Source: Pseudeuparius sepicola (lineage: Eukaryota > Arthropoda > Insecta > Coleoptera > Anthribidae). From it: DNA of 64,000 nucleotides. A program made the translations under genes and the position numbers. Where the stretch lies: assembly GCA_963920635.1 (NCBI GenBank), contig OY987298.1, positions 20,927,647 to 20,991,646 of the forward strand. Reading direction: 5' to 3'. Of the stretch, positions 42,673 to 54,584 are shown piece by piece (positions within the stretch are counted from its first letter, which is position 1; each line of letters starts with the position of its first letter). The notes beneath the pieces were generated by a model that saw only the letters and a list, made by a program, of their open reading frames with translations, did not search any database and was not told the origin of the DNA.

Positions 42673-44940
42673 CTACAAAAACGACCAGGAAAGAAAAACA
42701 AGAAAATTTTTAAAATTATTAATGTTATTATCACTCTTTAATTGAATTCTAGATAGTGAATCAGCATTAGTGTTTGTTTTTCCTGTTTTGTACTTAATTT
42801 CGTAATCGTATTCTTCGAGCTTCAGCCTCCAGCGAACTAAACGTGAGTTTGGTTCTCTGAGGTTGAATAACCATTGTAATGGTTTGTGATCAGTAATAAT
42901 AGTGAACTTTCTTCCAAATAAATAAGGTCTAAAATAATTAGTAAAATAAACGATAGCTAATAACTCTTTTTCTATAGTACTATAATTTTGTTCTGCGGGA
43001 TTTAACGTTCTAGAGCCGTAAGCGATCGGTAAGTCGCTACCAATTTTTCCTTGGCTTAATACGGCGCCAATAGCAATATTTGAAGCATCTGTAGTTAAAT
43101 TAAATGGTTTTGTAAAATCAGGATACTGTAATATTGGATCGTTACAAAGTAAATTTTTACAAGTTTCAAAAGTTTTCAAAAATTCTTCCGTGTGCTCTAC
43201 CTTTAGGCCTTTCTTTAAACATTGTGTAAATGGTTTTGTTAATTTCGCGAAGTTTTTAATGAATCTTCTATAATAACCTAAGAGGCCTAAAAATGACTTA
43301 ATTTCTTTTTGTGTTTTTGGAATCGGAAATCTCTTAATAGCTTCAATCTTTTTCGGGTTTGGTCTTACTCCATCAGGAGTCACCACGTGACCTAAAAATT
43401 CAACTTCTTTACATAAAAATTCGGATTTATCGAGTTGTATTTTAAGTTTAGCTTTTCTCAGTGTATAAAATAATAACTTTAAATTAGCTATATGTTCTTC
43501 AAGATTTGACGAGAATACTATAATATCATCCATGTAAAGTAAACAAATTTTGCCTTGCAACTCCCGAAGTACATTATCCATAACTCTCTGGAAAGTTGAA
43601 GGTGCGTTTTTGAGACCAAACGGCATTCTGACATATTCATAATGTCCATTTTCTACAGTAAAAGCAGTTTTTTCTATCGAATTTTCATGCATTTCAATTT
43701 GGTGAAAACCTGACGCAAGGTCAATGGTTGTGAAATATTGACAACGGCCTAATTTATCTAAAATGTCATTTATATTTGGCAAAGGGTACCTATCATCAAT
43801 AGTTTTTTCGTTAACTTTCCGATAATCTACTACAATTCGCCATTTTTGAACTCCGCTAGCGTCTAACTTTTTTGGTACTATCCAAATTGGGCTACTCCAT
43901 GGGCTTTGACTATGACGAATAATACCATCGTCTAACATTTTTGAAATTTGTTTCCGGACTTCTTGTTTATGAATAAAAGGGTACCTATAAGATTTAGTAT
44001 GAATTGGAATTTCGTCCGTAGTTTTGATTTCGTGTTTCATTTGATTTGTAAACGTTAATTTCGTACCATCTTGGTGGAAAATATCAGAAAATTCGCGGCA
44101 AAGTTTAATCAAAGCGTTTTTCTCTTCTTCATTTAAATGATTCATACGTATTGCGTAAGTAGCGTCAAAGTTATTTTTATTTTCGTGAACGTGGTCATTA
44201 TCATTATTATTATCAATAAAATTCTCAATATTAAATAAGTAAAAATTTTCCTTATGCGAATCTGGAAAGGCTTGCACGTGTAGCGGTGCATCGAAAGTAT
44301 ACTGTATAGCATTGTCCGTATTATTTTGAATTTCTGTATAAGCAAAACCTTGTTTAGCGGTTGTGAGCGTCTCTGGAATATAAAGGTTTCCTATGTTGCA
44401 CTCTAAAATAATAATATCATTGTTATATTGAGAGACTGGTATTTTTACCGACACAGCCTCGTGTGCGTTTACCGAGATGGTGTGACAATTTTCCTTTGTA
44501 TCACGATAAAAGAATGGGATATTTGTTACATTATTTGTTAAAAATTGTCTGTCGAGGTCAATAATAAATTTTAACTTCCTCATTTCACGTAGTCCTAAAA
44601 TTCCATCGAAAAATTCATGAAACTCAAAAAGTGTACATATAAACATTTGATCTGTTTTAAAAATATCAGGAGCTGGTATATTCGCTCTAAATTGAACTTC
44701 GGTTTGGCCTAAACTAGTTCGAATTCTTGTTGGACAGGTATAAATGAAATTTGGGTAATATTTTTCAACAATAGAAGGTCGTAAAAGGGATTGAAAACAA
44801 CCAGTGTCAACTAGTAATTTTAAAGGGGGATTTTCTACAATAATATAGGGTAAACTATTGCAGATTTCAGTGTGGATTTCAATAATTTCGGGTTCTATTT
44901 TTTCCGTTTCGGGGACAACCTGACTTGCTGAAAATTTCCG
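42673..44940 (-). CDS. pol: Pol B, first part: protease, RT and RNase H
   Basis: Open in -1 relation to gag from about 44940; first Met at 44646. Protease has [12 protein letters not shown] (about 44808) and [11 protein letters not shown] has [35 protein letters not shown] and YMDDIIVFS. RNase H has [28 protein letters not shown] and [10 protein letters not shown]. The natural sequence reaches [11 protein letters not shown], then runs into the inserted block and stops at 42673. RT active-site residues are intact. Confidence 0.9.
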   Translation of the reverse strand, partial: RKFSASQVVPETEKIEPEIIEIHTEICNSLPYIIVENPPLKLLVDTGCFQSLLRPSIVEKYYPNFIYTCPTRIRTSLGQTEVQFRANIPAPDIFKTDQMFICTLFEFHEFFDGILGLREMRKLKFIIDLDRQFLTNNVTNIPFFYRDTKENCHTISVNAHEAVSVKIPVSQYNNDIIILECNIGNLYIPETLTTAKQGFAYTEIQNNTDNAIQYTFDAPLHVQAFPDSHKENFYLFNIENFIDNNNDNDHVHENKNNFDATYAIRMNHLNEEEKNALIKLCREFSDIFHQDGTKLTFTNQMKHEIKTTDEIPIHTKSYRYPFIHKQEVRKQISKMLDDGIIRHSQSPWSSPIWIVPKKLDASGVQKWRIVVDYRKVNEKTIDDRYPLPNINDILDKLGRCQYFTTIDLASGFHQIEMHENSIEKTAFTVENGHYEYVRMPFGLKNAPSTFQRVMDNVLRELQGKICLLYMDDIIVFSSNLEEHIANLKLLFYTLRKAKLKIQLDKSEFLCKEVEFLGHVVTPDGVRPNPKKIEAIKRFPIPKTQKEIKSFLGLLGYYRRFIKNFAKLTKPFTQCLKKGLKVEHTEEFLKTFETCKNLLCNDPILQYPDFTKPFNLTTDASNIAIGAVLSQGKIGSDLPIAYGSRTLNPAEQNYSTIEKELLAIVYFTNYFRPYLFGRKFTIITDHKPLQWLFNLREPNSRLVRWRLKLEEYDYEIKYKTGKTNTNADSLSRIQLKSDNNINNFKNFLVFLSWSFL

Positions 44941-46301
44941 GGACTTATATCATTTTTGTTTTGAATTTGAACTTCATTCTGAGAGGGGACCAAGTCATAC
45001 GCATTGCGCATTGACTGGCTTCCATTATTAGCATTTTCGCTATTAATCTGATACAACTCTTCGGTTATAGTATTTTGTGGCTGAAAATTATTTCTCGGGA
45101 AATTATTTTGTCTAGCAGAGAAACTCCTATGAACATTAGAGGGTACTCTAGAATTTGTAGACATAGCTTCGTGATTTCTAGGATTAAAAGCATTATTATT
45201 TCTACTGGTTTGGGAATTAGTTTGCATAGGCTCGTATTGCCTTTGTATGTTTTGTCCAGTAGGTCTGAAAACATTACGAGGTGGACCAAAAACTTGTCTG
45301 TTGGTAGGGAAACGTCTTTGTTGGTTATTATAATTTGGTTGTACATTAATAGGTTGACTTGGGAAAACTGGTCTAGGAGAATAATTTTGGTTTTGGAAAT
45401 TGTTCCTTGGTTGATGGTTGTATCCTTGATAATTATTCCTTGGGAAGTTATTTTGGAAATTAGGGCGAGAAAAGTTGTTTTGGTAATTATTTTGGTACGA
45501 GTTCTGTCTGTTCGTCCGTGGGTTATTTTGTGGTGAGTTAGAAAAATTACTTTGTGTACCATTCCTAAAAATATTCTGAGTGTAATTGAAATTTTCTTCC
45601 TGTATAATTAAATTCATAGCATCTTCTAGGGATGCGGGTTCCTTCAAACGAATTATCGTCTGTAAGGGACCTGATAAACCTCTAACAAATGTTCGTAGAC
45701 ATAATTCATCATACTGCCTACCATAAATATCTTTAGCAGCTTGGTTTAAGTAAATATCAGAATTTACCTTTTGTCTCAAGTTACTACGCATGACTTGTAA
45801 ACGTTTTGCAAAATCTAAAGGTGATTCGTTTTTAAAGGGTCTAGCTGTAAATACGTCTTGCTCTAGGCACTCTAGATTCCTACGATCGCCAAAGCATTGT
45901 GTTAGCGCGTCTTTTATCTTTTGCCAAGTGTCCAATTCGTTACGACAGCCTATCAATAATTCGGCACGTCCAGTCAATTTCATCTGGACTACTCTAATTA
46001 AATAGTTCTGCAAAAATTCGTCATTAATTCCGCTATATGTTTCGAAAAGATAATCGCAAGAAGAAATAAATTTGGGCAAAGAAGTCGCATTGCCATCGAA
46101 TTCAGAGATCGTTTCAACATACATCTTAAGCATTGGCAGGTCAATTTTTTCGTTCGCCATTGCGATTATTATTTGATCACTTTCCTTATTAATAACTTGG
46201 GTAACCTCGGTTACGTTACCTTGTTCCTCAAAGCTTAAATTATTAGTGAATAAACTTGAAAGACTCTCTATATCAATAGAAATATCGCTCTCGCTCATCA
46301 A
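44895..46301 (-). CDS. gag: Gag polyprotein, element B
   Basis: This 468-residue structural protein has an acidic N-terminal segment (first ~60 residues) absent from element A. The capsid-like region follows ([56 protein letters not shown]). A long Asn/Gln/Arg/Pro-rich tail completes it. No CCHC zinc knuckle is visible, unlike element A; gypsy-type Gags also lack it. The first Met pair at 46301 is used. The plus-strand 153-codon frame at 45075-45536 is an antisense artefact. Confidence 0.9.
   Translation of the reverse strand: MMSESDISIDIESLSSLFTNNLSFEEQGNVTEVTQVINKESDQIIIAMANEKIDLPMLKMYVETISEFDGNATSLPKFISSCDYLFETYSGINDEFLQNYLIRVVQMKLTGRAELLIGCRNELDTWQKIKDALTQCFGDRRNLECLEQDVFTARPFKNESPLDFAKRLQVMRSNLRQKVNSDIYLNQAAKDIYGRQYDELCLRTFVRGLSGPLQTIIRLKEPASLEDAMNLIIQEENFNYTQNIFRNGTQSNFSNSPQNNPRTNRQNSYQNNYQNNFSRPNFQNNFPRNNYQGYNHQPRNNFQNQNYSPRPVFPSQPINVQPNYNNQQRRFPTNRQVFGPPRNVFRPTGQNIQRQYEPMQTNSQTSRNNNAFNPRNHEAMSTNSRVPSNVHRSFSARQNNFPRNNFQPQNTITEELYQINSENANNGSQSMRNAYDLVPSQNEVQIQNKNDISPGNFQQVRLSPKRKK
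44931..44937 (-). promoter_or_regulatory. Slippery heptamer A AAT TTT for -1 gag/pol frameshift, element B
   Basis: In the gag frame (minus strand) the codons are GGA AAT TTT CAG, so the phase is X XXY YYZ. It lies 34-36 nt before the gag stop. The pol frame is open from here on. Same heptamer and phase as element A. Confidence 0.65.
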
Positions 46302-46653
46302 AAATATTCAAAACTCAAAAATATTTTATAAAAATCAAAAATATCTCAAAATATCTTAAAAATAAAGGGAAATAGGGTAAAATGGGAACCAAAGGAGTAC
46401 TCAACTCTTACCAAATCGATGGTCGCAGGCCAAGGTCCTCTGGTGAGCAATGTCTTGTTGTAGCTGCTGGTCGTGCTGTCTGCCGGGAGTTGGGTTGATC
46501 CAGGGGCTGCCTCTCTGCGATGCCTCGAAGATCAGGGTTGTTGGACGACGTCTTCAAGATAAAAATCTTTCAGCTTCTCGCGACGCGGTAGAATGCGGTT
46601 CCGATACCGTGGGGATTCCAAACTTACGCACGAACGCGGAAACTGGACGCACG

Positions 46654-46670
46654 TCCTACCGACTGCGCCA
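46654..46670 (-). promoter_or_regulatory. Primer binding site, complementary to tRNA-Ser
   Basis: The minus strand reads TGGCGCAGTCGGTAGGA, directly following (and sharing one base with) the 5' LTR. It is complementary to the 3' end of tRNA-Ser (…TCCTACCGACTGCGCCA), the primer class used by 17.6/297-type elements. Confidence 0.85.
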
Positions 46671-46894
46671 GTTAAATTAACTATTTCGAAAAATACGTTT
46701 TTAAAACAATTTATTTTGACAGTTACAGCAGGGCAGCGATTCACGCTACAAGACAAGACAAGACTAGATATACATGGAGCAGAGCTCATATTTATAAGTA
46801 TACAAAAAGCAAGCTTAGCCTACACGTGCCCGCGCACTCAGCACTTTGTCCGCACTTTTACACAAACGGGATCATTGTTCATACGGCCATAACT
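46670..46894 (-). repeat. 5' LTR of element B
   Basis: 225 bp, identical by eye to 38197-38421. AGGG target duplication adjoins at 46895-46898. Open frames across it are artefacts and recur in the other LTR. Confidence 0.95.
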
Positions 46895-46898
46895 AGGG

Positions 46899-47904
46899 GT
46901 CTAAAAAAATCCAGTTAACATTTTTGCTCGAAATTTCTAACGAAAAATAGGTGTTTTTTGAGGTAACTCAAGGTTCCATTTTTTCAAAATGTTTAATTTT
47001 TGGTTTCTACCAACGTATTTACTTATAACTTTGATATGGTAAAACAAAATTGTAGTTAATATTTTTTTCTAGGTCAAATTATATTTTCCCTGGCCTATTT
47101 ATTACATCCTTTTTTTTATCAAGCTGTGTATATTCGTCACCCCACTCCAAAGCTTTGTTCGTATGTTACATTCCCAAATAGTCCATTCTCTCTCACGTCG
47201 TTTCCTCGAGCAAGAACCATTTCCAGTCGGAGGAAAACTAAAATTTATCTTAATAACTCGACGTTCGCCGTCGTTTTCTCGCCCGCTTTCGGCGCGCATC
47301 AGTCTTTTGTGTATGCAAGAAAGTGCATTAAGTTATAAATCAGTTCGATAAGGCGGATGAGCGGGGCGGGTAGATATTATTGCGGGATATCGGGCGCGTC
47401 GTAAATCTCCCCTTCAAAACGGCGAAGTAATGAAGCCATTTGGGCTGGCTGGAGGGGGAGATGGGAGAGTTTTCCGCAGTCGTTTAGCGCGTGGTGCGCT
47501 CACATTCGAGCCGGCTGGTATAGATTTACGTGGTAGCCGTGGTTTTCATTATTATTGGGCGTTAATTATTTTATTCCACGACTGTTGAAACAACAACAAC
47601 AATGATAAACAATTATTATTGTTGTACCTATTACGCGTTAGAAGCCAAAAGTGTGTAGTAATGAACTAACTCGTAGCCACGCACCTTTTGGGCAACCACC
47701 AACTTGCTATTTCATAACTCAACAGTTCAAGCTACATTTTCGTTACAGAAAGTGGGCTATGGTTGCTATGCCGATGGTTCTATGCTCGATTTAGTCGTAG
47801 AAAAAGCAGTTCAGAATATTATAAATGATGTCGAGGCCAACGATAAAGACAGGCCATAGCGCTAACGCATAATCGCGTAGTCACGTGACCAACTTAGTCC
47901 TATA
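46899..47904. other. Rest of the diverged tandem array, then unassigned sequence
   Basis: Positions 46905-47080 continue the ~130-bp repeat series interrupted by element B (AGTTAACATTTTTGC, ATGTTTAATTTTTGG, GTAGTTAATATTTTT). The remainder to 47904 has several overlapping short frames on both strands (47102-47351), none with a recognisable domain. Confidence 0.4.
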
Positions 47905-48610
47905 CAGGGTGTAAATGAATAAGTGCGAAATAATTCAAGGGGTGAATCTTTGAGTGATTCTAAGACCAAAAGTCTATAAAAACATAGGTCCGCTAATGCT
48001 TCGTTTTCAAAATACAGGATGTCAAACATTTTTTAATAATTATTATAATAAAACAAAAATTTTTTATAGCTAGCATTACCGTTTATAGCAATTTTTAAGG
48101 CTAGAATAAACTATCAATATGGAAAAAATATCGGGTATACCCTAGTTTTTGTTAATTGGTAGTTTTAATTTTTTATTATGTCATCCCGGAGACATGCAAT
48201 AAAGTGATTTTTTTTTCTCAAAAACGAAGCGAGATACGAGAATAATTCAAAAGACAAAAAAGTTGTATTTTTAGTTGCTGAAGGCGAAAAAAAAAGTTTT
48301 AAAATAGTCAGTGGCGCACATTTTTTTTACAAAATTATTGGTTAAGGTGCCCTCGGGACGCCACTGTAATTTTATTCTAGTAGGGGCTAAATTAGGCTCT
48401 TTCAACCATAAATAACACTGCCAAATTTCAACAAAATCGGCTAAAGGATTATTACGATATTTACGAAGAAGCGATTTTTTAAGAAGAGTTTAACACCTTG
48501 TATCTTGAAAAGGAAGCATTACCGGACCTATGTTTATATAAACTTATCGTCTTAGAATCACTTAAATATTCACCACTTAAATTTTTTCGCACTTATTCAT
48601 TTACACCCTG
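47905..48610. mobile_element. 706-bp MITE, ends CAGGGTGTAAATGAATAAGT, TATA/TA flanks
   Basis: Inverted repeats of about 120 bp at each end. TATA is immediately outside both ends (47901-47904 and 48611-48614), so the duplication is TA or TATA. The interior is not inverted and does not code. The end sequence resembles other CAGGGTGT families in this window. Confidence 0.85.
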
Positions 48611-50762
48611 TATAATAAAAGGCATTTTTGGAGATAGGTAAGTAGAAAAAACAAAATTCGTAACAATTTGGCGAGTTTTCTTTCATCTATTTTTTTGATC
48701 TATTGGTTTTGTGCATCCAGGCTTTCAATTGTTTTTTAAAAATTCAACCGGCCTCAGCTGTTTTGGGCTGAGAGTTAAACGGCACTGCACTCAAATATTT
48801 TGGCACATTCTCAAAAATTGTTGGGACAGCACCTTCCTTTAGCTTAGGTGATATTCTCTATAGGTCGAAAACTCACCTCAGTATACTGTGAATATTGACG
48901 AGGTCCCAGTTGATCGGCAGCGTGAAAGGCCGAATAGGAACCGTATCAGGGCGTGGGTCGACAACGAAAATCCTCGAGTACGTTACAACACTGATTTATT
49001 TCGCACAAGGCGAATGGTGAATACGAAATACACAAACCCGAACGTGGTCAACGGGAACGGCTTCCAGTCTGAACTCGCGGATTTCCCGTAAGCAGTTCAC
49101 CCGTCTGTGTCTCAGGTACAGTGTCCATTCTGGGGGGAGAATTCCCCTTACAGCGATCACGCGTCGGCGCGAGCGGCACCAATACTCCTGGATGGCCGTA
49201 ATAACACCTGGGCGGTTCCCCTCCGCCAGGACACACGCGCACTAGACACGAACTTGTTTCTAAAATAATAAACTAAGACGTTTAAAAACACTTTAAACAT
49301 TTAAAACTTCTTAAAACCCAAGCTGACGCTTTCAGTTATGTGACAAATGACATGTAACGTCGGACTAAGATGGTCCCGTGATTTTTGTGCACCATGGCCT
49401 GTCTTTATAGGAGGCCTCGAGATGGTTCAGATGACACTGAAAATGTCATTGCTACTCCTCCCGGAAAATATCGGAGGTGACAAACAAAAATCCCAGTAAT
49501 TCAAATGCAGATGATCGCATGTAAACATAAAATCACGACACGAAAAAATGACTACAAGTGATATTCTTTTAATGTTGGAAACGTGTCCAAACGAAATGTA
49601 TTTCCTTCAAAGATTATTTATAGATTTTGCTAGCTTCACTGCATGTCGGCATAAGATTTATTCGAGCAAAGAAAGCTCGCATTTCCTCTACGGAAAACCT
49701 GGTAATACGTAAGGGAAATGAGGCAACAAATATGCTAAAGACGAAACCAATTTGTCTATATGCGATTTGCGTTGGAGGCAAACACCCAAGGAGAGGTTTA
49801 ATGAGGACTAATGAATCCACTCTCGATCTTAAGGTGTAGTGATTTATTTCCTAGACATCACCGCCTCGTAATTCAAATGAAGATAGATTACGCGGCCGCT
49901 TTTATCTGTTATTGCACGTAGGAACTGAGCTGTTTCCTCGAAGAAACTCTCCGTTTCTCGGATAAAATACTTTCAGACACGAGCGTAGCCAGGATTTAGT
50001 TTTGGGGGGGGTTTAGTTTGAGAAGTAAATAAAACAACAAAAATATACTTACATGAAATTTAATATCTATATATTCATCCGAAAAACTACGACATATTTA
50101 TAAAGTTCTTAACTTTAAATGAAATGGAAAAAAAATAATTTCGTTCCTCTGCGCTAAATCTAAAACCATTAAAGAAGAAATCTTGATTCTACAAACGGCA
50201 AGCGATGCATTGTTGAATATACGGGTGTTTAAATTTATTTTTTATCTCAGCTACTGAAATTCTTTTAATTTTTGGATCTAGAAAAAAATGAGAAATACAA
50301 GTTGAAGATAGAAACGTACTGTTTTTAACCGCTATGTGAAAATTTGTACGGGCATCCCACACTAAGTTTTGTGTTTTTTTTAATGAAACATTCCCGAAGC
50401 TCATCTTGGAGTGCTCGAAAAGGTCTTTTCAATGATAGGTAATACTTGCTATTTTCCCGGCTTATGTAAGTACCTATATTAATTATTTTAATTTAATTTT
50501 CAGTAGCATTGTCTGTTGGCCATGAAACAAAAGAATGTGTCCTAACTGTCAGATCTACATCATAGAATCTAAGATAATTTTCATTCAATAATTATTATTG
50601 TTTAAAACTAAACGTAATTTTTACTAAATCAACCCCAACAAACAGGGCTAGTCAAGTTTACCAATGTTTGAATGAGAATTACCTACGAAGGTAAAATATT
50701 GCCATTTTTTTCCTTATAACAAACCGAGGTCTGCTATAGCTGGGTCTGCTCAATAAAATCCT
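48611..50762. other. No confident gene; hAT-type MITE end near 49980
   Basis: Frames of 64-70 codons on both strands at 48888-49242 and 49614-49839 overlap one another and lack motifs. ACACGAGCGTAGCCAGGATT followed by a G-run at 49978-50010 resembles the end of hAT MITEs that begin CAGTGGCGTAGCC. The opposite end was not found. Confidence 0.35.
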
Positions 50763-52692
50763 GTTACCTTATTACAATATAATTTATTGATCACAAATTT
50801 GAGACTCACAGTTATGATTGTACAACTTTTAAAAGACAACTATAAATGATTAAATCAACTTTAGCATGAAGTTAAATTTGAGCAACTAATTAAATATAAC
50901 GAAAAGAAAATAGAGTTAAATTTTAATTAAAAATTGAAAGTTAAATTTTAGTTAAAAATTAGTTTGAGAACAAACTAAAAGATCAAATTGGCATTACAAA
51001 TAAACTCTGACTGTTCAGCTTTGATTATGATTCACTCTGAATGTTAAGTTCGAACTGCGTCTTCAGTGGCTTACGCTCAAAACGAGGCTTGTGGTAGTGC
51101 GGGGCGAGGCTAGGGCTTCCTCCGGTCCTTGTCTGCTCGTGTAGGCGCTGCAGATGTTGTGGCTAGTACCTCAGAGATGGTGTGCAAGCATGAACAAATC
51201 AGAAAGAAAGTTGCATTAGACAAGGTCTAAGCCTTTTACAAAAATTATAAACCAGAAGGTTACGATTAATATTTAGAATTGAATAATGATACCAAAGTTA
51301 CTTAATATGACAAATAATGATAAAAATTAAATGTTTAGAACTATACTAAACTATGGAAAACTATGCATAGTTTTTTTAAATTTTATAGATAATATTATTT
51401 AACTGACCGGAATAGCAAAATGCTTAATATTTAATTAAAAGAAAAATTTTGAGAATGCTCCAGCCCGAATTCTTGAAATTTATGAAATTTTAAAACTTAT
51501 TTAACGCGAAAAGTTTATTTGAGACTTGAACGGTAAAATAGAGAAACTAAGAAAGCTGATAAACTAAAGGCAATACGAATTTATTAGGAAACTGAAAATA
51601 TCGGTGTCAGATTTATTTCAGTGGCCCGGTACCACAGAATCGAGACCTAACCCAAAAAATAAGAAAGTAACGTTTGACTAATGCGACCAAAACTTGAAAA
51701 TATTCAATAAGATAACAGCCGCAAGATGGTGGGTATTCAAAAAAGGACAATGCTATGTTTTTGAGTTAAAGATGGCCGGGGCCTCGGACGAAATGAGTCC
51801 TCCAAAAAAAATAGCACGTCAAAAAAAACGCTACAAGTGAGTAGTAAAGTCGCCGAATTAAGCAAAAATCAAAAGAAATTACTAACCTGTAGGGTTTTCC
51901 TGGAGAAACAGCCACCACCTGCTTGCCGTGTCCCGCGCTTTATCAGCTACGCAGCCAAAAAGGAAGGGCCTCGTCGTGCAAGCGTCGTTGCCTCACGATG
52001 CCGTGAACACAGAAGAAAAACCCAAAAATATTAGTCACACAAAGTCAATCCCCGATATAAAAACACAAAACCACTCAAATAAATCACCGATGGCAAAAAC
52101 TGGGCGAGATAAATGCCGAAAATGTCGAAAATTTTGCGGGAAATGAGCAGATGCCTCTGCGACTTGACACAAGCGAAGGCGGGAGCAAACTCTCCCGCTC
52201 GATCGGACCCTACCGGTCGGTCGCCGGCAGGACCTACGTCATCTCCCCACTCTCGACCAATCCGGTTTTAGCACGAAACGTATTTAATAAACTAAATAGG
52301 GTTTATGTTCGAATTATGCATCAACAGAACCGAAAAATCGTGTAATTCATAATACAGATTTTAGATACATACCTGCCCAGAGGTAAACACACACTTGAAT
52401 TTTCGCATTTTGAATATGCCAGGGTTCAAGGCTAGGCGTAAGTACACGGCCATTGACGTATACGGCGCGCGAAAATTTGAATTATTTGAAATTTGAAAGA
52501 AAGTTTTAAAATTTGAAAAAGTCGTAATAAAATCGAATACAATGTTATAAATAAATTGAAACTGTACGAAAAATAAATTAGTTATTAAGTATGAGATATT
52601 ATGAGATATAGGTTTGAAAATAATGACTTTATGTAATGTTAATAACAAAATATAAAAACGAGTAACGGATTTTGAAATGAAAAAATCCGTTA
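50763..52692. other. Unassigned ~1.9-kb block with TG...CA-like limits
   Basis: The plus strand starts TGTTACC at 50763 and ends CCGTTACA at 52692, with only TCC shared outside. A perfect 12-bp-stem hairpin, GTAACGGATTTT...AAAATCCGTTAC, sits at the right end (about 52660-52691). It could be an LTR or LTR-like element, but no second copy is in the window. Also contains the candidate exon at 51772. Confidence 0.25.
51772..51836 (+). CDS. Possible first coding exon ahead of a GTGAGT donor
   Basis: The ATG at 51772 opens MAGASDEMSPPKKIARQKKR, then Y and K, ending at a consensus donor GTGAGT (51837). The lysine-rich PPKK...KKRYK start resembles the N-termini of insect BED/hAT-derived zinc-finger proteins. 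The next exon was not identified. It may be a domesticated or dead transposase exon; confidence is low. Confidence 0.3.
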
Positions 52693-54272
52693 CATCCTTT
52701 AGAAAATCGTTTAAAGTTTTAAAAATTTAAGAATCATTTTTTGTTACCTAAAACTACTAATTTCTAACCTAATTACAAACTACATAAAAGATCAACTTTT
52801 AGAAAACTTTACTTGGTTCTCATTCAGTGCAGCTTGTTTTGTTAGGTAGGTATATAATTTGTTATTTAAAATTTGGATTTTGCATTATTTTCTATAAGTA
52901 TTGTAGGAACGTGCCTAAATAACACAATCGGCCATAAGGAAGATAAAAAATGAAGCCTTTGAAAATGGCGAGATAGATAAGTCCGCGAGTGCAAACAGTT
53001 ACTAATACGATATAAGAAGCTTCATAATAATGATAACAATTTTGGAAGAGTAGAAATTGATGAATCTCTCCAGGGGTTGTTTTAAAGGCGTACAAATGAA
53101 TGTGGTGCTTCTTTCGTCAGTAACTTTTATTAGTACCTACCTACATTAATAAAAAAAAGTTTTGTAATATTTTACGGCTTTTACGGCTTTTACGGCAAAT
53201 TTGAATTATACCTACATATAGTCTATTTATTTTAAAAATCAGTAAATGTAAATAAAATTACGCGACCGTCTGAATTGTAGTACAGGTGTCTTCAGCTCGT
53301 AAACTCTCTACCGATGTGTCAACAGAGTTTACAATCGTTTGGTGATTTGAAATTTGCCACGAAACTTCAACTGCAAATAAAATCAAGTTTTCGCCGTCCT
53401 GCAGTATTTCAAACTAACAAAAAACGAGTAATCCATCGCCGATAATTACTCACTCTGATGATGATGCAGGGCGAAGTTGCGTGGCTCGGCGATTTACGGT
53501 ATAAATTTCGACGTTAATGGCCCGAAACCGGAACTTTATTTTTCCGTGTTGGTTCTTTTAATCCCCGGGGTGTGATATTTCCAGCGCCGTCAGCTGAAAA
53601 TTGAGGCTGATGGCCCCAAACTACCGGTTTAGACGGAACGTGTATAAATCAAGCGGGCCATGGAAAATAGCTTACACGGCGGCCCGCCACGACGGCCGTC
53701 AATATAGCTCGGTTCTTGACCTGACGTCCAGCTATATCCAGCTAGAGAGCCGACTTGCGGGAATACGGGCACTGCGAACAGTTGGGCTTAGCTAAATTTG
53801 AGAATCTGTTCAATCAACTTGTAGTGGTTCCACCAAATAGAGGCTAGATAGCACCTCTGACTCTGTGCTTCATCGTCAAAGATAATATAGTATGGTGCCC
53901 AGAATAAAAAGAACAAACGATGACAAAGAGGGAGGAACCAATTAGATTGTAAAATTCCTATTTGCGAATTTTAAAGTAGTAACAGCTTCGACAAACTAAC
54001 GAAGGGTCAAAATTATTAAAACTGTCACACTTTTGACATAACACATCAATGTTGTTATTTTTCAACTATCAACTGACGTAGATTCCTTAAGACCAGTGTT
54101 GCAAAAATTGATTACGTTTATCTCGTGACAACTCGATCGGATTGAAATGGATCCTACGATTTTCAATCCTCTCTAGGGGCATTAACTTATTATACTTATT
54201 CCACAGTAGGATTCTGGTCAACTTCTGTTTGGCAATAGCGGCTTGAGTTGAAATTTTAAATCTGATTGAATT
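52693..54272. other. No gene recognised
   Basis: AT-rich to mixed sequence. The tandem hexamer-like ACGGCTTTTACGGCTTTTAC occurs near 53173. Frames of 64-67 codons have no family signature. Confidence 0.3.
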
Positions 54273-54515
54273 TCAATCTGAAGGGTTTACTCCGTCTATT
54301 GGAGTCCGCTCCAGTGAATTCAAACCTCTCTCAATCGGATCGAACGCGTCGAGATAAACGTAGTCATTGTAATATATCGTGCTGTTAATCCAGTCTACTA
54401 CACTAAAAGTGCTAACGCGAGAATAATCTGCAACCCTTACAACAGTGTACGAAGGGCTTGCTAAACAAGAACAAATTAATAATGTGAGCCTGAAAACAGT
54501 TTTACACAAATTCAT
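54273..54515 (-). CDS. Putative short secreted protein (80 codons), unknown family
   Basis: From the Met at 54515 the protein starts MNLCKTVFRLTLLICSCLAS, a good signal peptide with a likely cleavage after the Ala. About 60 acidic/polar residues follow, with a possible N-glycosylation site in WINSTIYY and the segment YVYLDAFDPIERG. The same frame extends 24 codons upstream (to 54587) into the edge of the foldback element, which is why the internal Met is preferred. No homologue is recognised. It may be a single exon of a larger gene or a chance frame. Confidence 0.3.
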   Translation of the reverse strand: MNLCKTVFRLTLLICSCLASPSYTVVRVADYSRVSTFSVVDWINSTIYYNDYVYLDAFDPIERGLNSLERTPIDGVNPSD

Positions 54516-54584
54516 AAATGTGGAATACTTGTGATTCCCTATAAAAATCTTTTTGAATAACTTTAACGATTCTCTCAATTCTCT

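Larger units (their letters stand above)
38197..46894 (-). mobile_element. LTR element B: errantivirus-like Ty3/gypsy endogenous retrovirus, damaged
   Basis: 225-bp LTRs (AGTTAAATT...CATAACT on the plus strand) are identical by eye. An AGGG target duplication is at 38193-38196 and 46895-46898. Reading leftwards it has a tRNA-Ser primer site, gag, pol, env and polypurine tract. pol is interrupted by a 120-bp perfect palindrome, and env has a frameshift. Pol carries a macro domain between RNase H and integrase. LTR identity implies a very recent insertion despite the breaks. Confidence 0.95.

Noticed and set aside
45065..45562. Frames of 153 and 165 codons overlapping gag of element B
   Set aside because: Same reason: shadows of the low-complexity gag tail.
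50763..52692. A 1.9-kb solo LTR
   Set aside because: TG...CA limits and a 3-bp flank match are too weak, and no partner or internal signals were identified; kept only as a low-confidence block.
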